Origin: Gemmatimonadota bacterium | Lineage (GTDB): Bacteria; GCA-2686955 | Direction: 5' to 3' | DNA length: 26,252 nucleotides | NCBI GenBank assembly: GCA_002686955.1 | Contig: NYZA01000036.1 | Location: 1 to 26,252, forward strand | In this document: positions 22,629 to 26,252 of the stretch, in pieces | Numbering within the stretch: position 1 is the stretch's first letter | Layout of the letters: the number at the start of each line of letters is the position of its first letter | The notes under the pieces: model-generated | What the model saw: the letters and a program-made list of their open reading frames with translations, nothing else | Told to the model about the DNA's origin: nothing | Database searches by the model: none | Translations under genes and position numbers: made by a program

Positions 22629-23897
22629 ATGGGAATCCCCAATCCTCTCGATCTGATCCCCCGTTCGGTCCGCCCCTTCGATCCCGAAGAGGTCACGAGC
22701 GCCGAAGGCAGCCAGGAGGTCGAGCCCGAGACCGGCGGACTGACCGAGGAAGACATCGACGAGATCTGGCGGTCGGTCGAGGAGATCTACCGAACCCGCC
22801 TGCATCCCGCGGTGGCGCTCTGTCTCATGCGCCGCGGCCGGGTCGTCATCGACCGCGCCATCGGGCACGCCCGGGGCAATTCGCCCGACGATCCGGCCGA
22901 CGCCGATCTGGTGCCGGCCAAGCCGACGACGCTCTACAACATCTTCTCCGTGTCGAAAGCGGTCACCGCGACCGTGATCCATATGCTCGACGAGCAGGGC
23001 TATCTCCATATCGACGACCCCGTCGCCGAGTACATTCCCGAGTTCGCGCGGCACGGGAAAGAGAAGATCACGATTCGGCACGTGCTCACCCACAGGGCAG
23101 GTATCCCCAACATTCCCGCGAGGCATGGCGGAAAGGAGGGCCTGAAGGCGCTCGGCGATCCCGACCTGGCCCTCTCGATCCTCTGCGAAGCGAAGCCGAC
23201 CTGGCGGCCGGGGCGGGTGCTCGCCTACCACGCCTTGACGGGTGGCTTCATTCTCGGCGAGATCGCGCGCCGGGTGACCGGTGACGATATCCGTACTGTC
23301 CTCAGAGAGCGGATTCTCGGGCCGATCGGCGTCGAGCGGATGAGCTACGGAGTGAAGCCGGAGGAGATCGGTCTCGTCGCCGAAAACGCGTTCACCGGCT
23401 TTCCGCCGCTGCCGCCTTACAGCTGGCTTCTCGAGCGATCGCTCGGCGCCTCGATCCGTGATGTGGGTGAGGCCTCGAACGATCCCAGGTTTCTCACCGG
23501 GCTGATCCCGTCGGGCAATGTGATCGGGACGCCTGCCGACATCGCGCGTTTTTTCCAGCTTCTGCTCAATCGCGGAACCCTGGACGGCGTGCGGATTCTC
23601 AGCCCGCGCACCGTTGCCCGCGCGGTCGCCGAGCAGACCTACCTCGAGTTCGATCTGACCCTGAGTGTACCGACGCGCTACGGCATGGGTTTCATGCTCG
23701 GCGCCCAGTACGTCAGCCTCTACGGCCCCGGAACGCCGCAAGCCTTCGGGCATCTGGGCTTCAGCTACGTGCTGGCCTACGCCGATCCGGAGCGGGAGAT
23801 CAGCGTCTGTCTGATCACGACGGGGAAGCCTTTCGTGACGCCGGAGATGCTGCGTTGGTATCGAACCGTCTGGCTGATCGCGTCGCGCTGCCTCTGA
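22629..23897 (+). CDS. Beta-lactamase-fold serine hydrolase (class C/family VIII esterase-like)
   Basis: A 422-residue protein of the beta-lactamase/penicillin-binding serine hydrolase superfamily. The nucleophile motif SxxK is FSVSK (Ser107 to Lys110), the second motif Tyr is Tyr200 (LAYHALTGGF), and the third is AFGHLGFS in place of KTG, as in EstB-like esterases. There is no signal peptide: the N-terminus is a polar ~40-residue stretch, so it probably works in the cytoplasm on esters or amides and not as a resistance enzyme. The ATG at 22629 with GGAAAG upstream is chosen over an extension through the promoter region. It is divergent from the SDR operon, and its 3' end lies 6 nt from a convergent gene. 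Confidence 0.9.
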   Translation: MGIPNPLDLIPRSVRPFDPEEVTSAEGSQEVEPETGGLTEEDIDEIWRSVEEIYRTRLHPAVALCLMRRGRVVIDRAIGHARGNSPDDPADADLVPAKPTTLYNIFSVSKAVTATVIHMLDEQGYLHIDDPVAEYIPEFARHGKEKITIRHVLTHRAGIPNIPARHGGKEGLKALGDPDLALSILCEAKPTWRPGRVLAYHALTGGFILGEIARRVTGDDIRTVLRERILGPIGVERMSYGVKPEEIGLVAENAFTGFPPLPPYSWLLERSLGASIRDVGEASNDPRFLTGLIPSGNVIGTPADIARFFQLLLNRGTLDGVRILSPRTVARAVAEQTYLEFDLTLSVPTRYGMGFMLGAQYVSLYGPGTPQAFGHLGFSYVLAYADPEREISVCLITTGKPFVTPEMLRWYRTVWLIASRCL

Positions 23898-23912
23898 GCC
23901 GCCTCAGCGACG
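23881..23912. terminator. Stem-loop between convergent genes
   Basis: CTGAG (23894-23898) and CTCAG (23903-23907) enclose a 4-nt loop and contain both stop codons. An alternative longer stem pairs CGCTG (23886-23890) with CAGCG (23905-23909) and extends outward through CGT/ACG. There is no T run. The genes are only 6 nt apart, so whatever separates their transcripts must lie here. Confidence 0.3.
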
Positions 23913-24653
23913 ATCGCTCCCGCGCGCGTATCTGCGCAGGACTTCCCCCTCGCAAGCGCCGCCCTTGTCGGAGAGCGCGAGGCTGACCAGCGCCCAGGCC
24001 AGCTCGTCCGCCGTGAACGAGAGATACCGGTCACGCAACCCTCTTGCCCCGAGTCTTCCCGCCATCGCCAGCGCCCGATCGCCCAGCAGGGCGGCGACCT
24101 GTTCCATGGGGCGGCTCTCTTCGCGATCCCCCCCCGCTATCAGCCCGGGGCGCGCGATCACAGCACGCAGTCCGCTGTCGACCAGATCGCGCTCCGCCTT
24201 CCAGCGCGCCAGGTAGTAGGGGTTTCGGGGGCGGGAGGACGAGACCCCGGTCGCGGAGAGGTAGATGAAGCGGGGGGGCGGGTGGATCGAGCACGCGGCG
24301 TTGATCAGAAGCGCGGTGAGCCGGTAGTCGATCGAGTCGTACGTGGGCACGCCATCGGTTTCGGAGCGGGCGGCTCGCGCACGTGCTCGTGTGGTACCGA
24401 GCAATGAGAAGACATGGGACGGCGCCACGGCGGCGAGAGTGTCGGCCATCGCCTCCTCATCCCACGGCGAGCTATCGACCGCCGCCCCGATCTCGTCGAG
24501 CTCACGGGTCCAACGACCGATCTCTTTCGAATCGGGTCGCACATGGGCCACCACCTCGACCTGCCTGCGGCACAGTTCACCGACCACGGCGCGTCCGGTG
24601 TAGCCCGTCGCTCCGGCCACGAAGGCCCTTGGAATCGGTGCTACTTCAGCCAT
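23904..24653 (-). CDS. NAD(P)-binding epimerase/oxidoreductase-like protein (atypical SDR)
   Basis: A 249-residue Rossmann-fold protein with the atypical-SDR coenzyme motif GATGYTGR (residues 14-21) and the mid-strand VFSLLGTT. FIYLSATG and NPYYLARWKAE supply Ser, Tyr and Lys in the positions expected for NAD(P)H-binding proteins (NmrA/YbjT type). ARPGLIAGG is the usual post-catalytic strand. The ATG overlaps the stop of the preceding gene by 8 nt, so the two are co-translated. In the family such proteins range from oxidoreductases to redox sensors; no substrate can be named. It ends the minus-strand operon that begins with the MltF-like gene. Confidence 0.85.
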   Translation of the reverse strand: MAEVAPIPRAFVAGATGYTGRAVVGELCRRQVEVVAHVRPDSKEIGRWTRELDEIGAAVDSSPWDEEAMADTLAAVAPSHVFSLLGTTRARARAARSETDGVPTYDSIDYRLTALLINAACSIHPPPRFIYLSATGVSSSRPRNPYYLARWKAERDLVDSGLRAVIARPGLIAGGDREESRPMEQVAALLGDRALAMAGRLGARGLRDRYLSFTADELAWALVSLALSDKGGACEGEVLRRYARGSDRR

Positions 24654-25236
24654 CTAATCGACAGAGCAGAAAGTAGTTGTTGGTCGTCTTGCCGCCGCGG
24701 GTGGCGCGGCCGATCGTCACGTGGTGCGAAATGCGTCGCATATGGTCGACCATCCCCGCGAATACCAGTCGCTGCAGTCCGACTTCGTTCGTCTTCACCT
24801 GGGGCCAGGCGAGGGGGAGTCGGGCGCTCGGTGGCGGCACCTTTCGGTAGTCCACGCCGATTTCGATCCCCGCCGCGGCGGCCGGCACCACGAAATAGCC
24901 CGGGCCGACGATCTCGCGGGTCGGTCCCTCGTTGTATCCGTAGAGCAGATCGTCGCGTTCGGCCGCGCGGCAGAACCGTTTCTCGAACGAAGAGAGGACC
25001 GGCAGGGTGTTCTTCCCCTTGTGGATCACCTCGACGCCCGGAGCGCTCGAGGGGGGGACCAGATCGTCGAGTGTGGCGGGCCGCTTCCTTGCCGCTTCCC
25101 ACAGGCGAGCCTGCGTGCGTGCGCCGATCGATCTCACGAAGCGGACGCGCCGGGTGTCGTCCAGCGAATCGAGATACTCGGCGAGCGCGTCGATCCGCTC
25201 AGGCGTCAGCGATTGGGGAATGGTACTAGTGCTCAA
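24646..25236 (-). CDS. Uncharacterised 196-residue protein, TTG start
   Basis: I do not recognise this protein. The TTG at 25236 overlaps the stop of the upstream transglycosylase as TTGA, with GAGGA about 10 nt upstream; the frame continues far upstream but there it is only the shadow of the transglycosylase. Residues about 1-60 are helical and charged (ALAEYLDSLDDTRRVRFVR). The remainder looks like a compact alpha/beta domain with the distinctive strings LYGYNEGPTREIVGPGYFVV, GIEIGVDYRKVP and ISHHVTIGRATRGGK. No signal peptide and no membrane segment are seen; one or two cysteines are present. It lies between a lytic transglycosylase and an NAD(P)-binding protein, with overlaps on both sides. 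Confidence 0.75.
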   Translation of the reverse strand: MSTSTIPQSLTPERIDALAEYLDSLDDTRRVRFVRSIGARTQARLWEAARKRPATLDDLVPPSSAPGVEVIHKGKNTLPVLSSFEKRFCRAAERDDLLYGYNEGPTREIVGPGYFVVPAAAAGIEIGVDYRKVPPPSARLPLAWPQVKTNEVGLQRLVFAGMVDHMRRISHHVTIGRATRGGKTTNNYFLLCRLDG

Positions 25237-26252
25237 GATTCGGCCGTCCTCGAATATGCCGCGAAACGATCGCGAATCGTCCGAACGTATGCCACCGGCT
25301 CCGCACCCCGACAGTATCCGTAGCGCGCGCTCTGCGCATAATCCGGGCGGGAGAGCAAAAGCATCGCCCTCTCCACATGACCGAACCATCGGTCGCGATC
25401 GAGACCCAGCTGCGTCGCGAGCCTGCGCGCATCTTGCACGTGGCCGTAGCCGGCGTTGTAGGCCGCCAGGGCGAACCAGGTTCGGTCGTGGACACTCAGA
25501 TCGTCCTCGAAGCGATCCCGAAGCCACGCAAGGTACTTGACGCCCGCGTGAATGCCGGTCTCCGGATCGTGCAGGGCGGAGAATCCGAGCTGCCCCGCCG
25601 TGCGCGGCAGCATCTGCATCAACCCCAGCGCTCCGTTCGGGGAGCGCGCCTCCGGGTCGAATCGGCTCTCCTGGAACATCAGGGCAACCACGAGACGCCA
25701 ATCGAATCCGTATGTGGACGAGTAGGCGCGCACGAGTCCGTCCCAGGGGCAGAGCTCCTCCTCGGCGCGGGCTTCGAGGGGCAGAGACGCCTCTCCAGCG
25801 TCGGAGGCGAAGTAGCGGTCGAAGACCACGTTGTAGAAGAGCCCTCGGTACTCCTTGTCGATGAAGGCGTTGAGTGCGGCGAGCAGATCCTGGTTCTCGC
25901 TCCGCACCGCCCACCCATGATCGACCGGGTCGCCCAGCGCGATATCGGCGACGATGTCGTCCCTCCAGGCCATCTCCAGCGCGACAATGTGGCTGTCGGC
26001 GATCGTGAGATCGAACTCGCCGTCGGCGACGCGGGAGATGATCTCATCGGTTCCCAGAGGTTCCGGTGGCAGCTCGAGCGCCACGTTGATGCCCGATTCC
26101 CGCAGCCGTTCCGCCGTCCTCCAGTACGAGGTCCCGGGGCTTACGATCACCCGCCGGCCGTCGAGGTCGGCGATCGAGCGCAGAGGGTCGTCGTGGCGCA
26201 TCACCATCAACTCGGCGGCCTGATGGTAGGGATCGGTGAAAGCCACGCCGCG
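25233..26252 (-). CDS. MltF-like lytic transglycosylase, N-terminus cut by window edge
   Basis: The frame is open at the right edge, so about 340 C-terminal residues are present. The first ~140 visible residues are the second half of a periplasmic solute-binding (SBP_bac_3) domain: DLDGRRVIVSPGTSYWRTAE, VADGEFDLTIADSHIVALEM, DHGWAVRSENQDLLAALNAF. They are followed by a family 1 SLT domain with catalytic Glu in ALMFQESRFDPEA, then GLMQMLPRTAG, HAGVKYLAWL and FALAAYNAGYGHV. This domain order is that of MltF, an envelope enzyme that cleaves the MurNAc-GlcNAc bond with 1,6-anhydro formation and whose SBP-like domain tunes activity. The GTG at 26246 is internal, not a start. It heads the operon with the unknown protein and the NAD(P)-binding protein. 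Confidence 0.92.
   Translation of the reverse strand, partial: RGVAFTDPYHQAAELMVMRHDDPLRSIADLDGRRVIVSPGTSYWRTAERLRESGINVALELPPEPLGTDEIISRVADGEFDLTIADSHIVALEMAWRDDIVADIALGDPVDHGWAVRSENQDLLAALNAFIDKEYRGLFYNVVFDRYFASDAGEASLPLEARAEEELCPWDGLVRAYSSTYGFDWRLVVALMFQESRFDPEARSPNGALGLMQMLPRTAGQLGFSALHDPETGIHAGVKYLAWLRDRFEDDLSVHDRTWFALAAYNAGYGHVQDARRLATQLGLDRDRWFGHVERAMLLLSRPDYAQSARYGYCRGAEPVAYVRTIRDRFAAYSRTAES

Noticed and set aside
22371-23753. A 460-codon antisense frame opposite the serine hydrolase
   Set aside because: The plus strand carries intact SxxK, Tyr and HxG motifs; the antisense product has low-complexity composition and overlaps the real SDR start.
22629-23897. Antibiotic-resistance beta-lactamase
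   Set aside because: No signal peptide, and the third motif is HLG instead of KTG, as in esterase-like members; resistance is not supported.
25237-25914. N-terminal extension of the unknown 196-residue protein
   Set aside because: The extension is Arg/Gly/Pro-rich and lies entirely over the SLT domain of the transglycosylase in another frame; the TTGA overlap explains the start.
17824-26252. Magnetosome island suggested by the MamK-like gene
   Set aside because: No neighbour resembles a magnetosome gene; the flanks are cell-wall, lipid and redox enzymes.

Overview
The window is GC-rich, densely coding bacterial chromosome with short intergenic gaps, frequent GTG/TTG starts and many 4-nt stop/start overlaps. 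No tRNA, rRNA, CRISPR array, insertion sequence or phage gene was seen. The content (GAF-rich hybrid kinases, partner-switching proteins, a MamK-type actin, SDR/thiolase/DUF35 metabolism) fits a deltaproteobacterial-type lineage (Myxococcota, Desulfobacterota or Binatota-like), but this is an impression and not a placement. No gap between genes exceeds about 180 bases.

Left part (1-12123): a signalling locus read in two directions. On the minus strand a secreted clan GH-A glycoside hydrolase (C-terminus thrown out of frame by an apparent one-base loss) is followed by two STAS anti-sigma-factor antagonists, an RsbW-type anti-sigma ATPase with an unusual G1 box, and a truncated GAF protein. On the plus strand, diverging from the hydrolase, lie a membrane HAMP/PP2C (RsbU/SpoIIE-like) phosphatase, a 1379-residue triple-GAF hybrid histidine kinase, a single-domain receiver and a two-receiver coiled-coil regulator. 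Together they look like a sensor, phosphatase, antagonist and anti-sigma circuit. No sigma factor and no DNA-binding output is present in the visible part.

Middle (12221-17843): a secreted arginine/agmatine-deiminase family enzyme with PPAD-like catalytic residues, a glutathione S-transferase, a polytopic protein whose C-terminal half is a UbiA prenyltransferase, a six-helix membrane protein with an adjoining winged-helix regulator, and undecaprenyl diphosphate synthase. An AT-rich inverted repeat lies between the divergent UbiA and membrane-protein genes.

Right part (17824-26252): a five-gene minus-strand run, SDR > thiolase > DUF35 Zn-ribbon/OB protein > N-acetylmuramoyl-L-alanine amidase > MamK-like actin. 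The MamK-like gene is the most striking find: it carries the MamK-type nucleotide-binding and catalytic motifs but sits among cell-wall and lipid genes with no magnetosome genes. Diverging from the SDR is a serine beta-lactamase/esterase-fold hydrolase. The window ends with a tight minus-strand operon of a truncated MltF-like lytic transglycosylase, an unrecognised 196-residue protein with a TTG start, and an NAD(P)-binding protein. Several intergenic regions carry inverted repeats that abut or cover ribosome binding sites.
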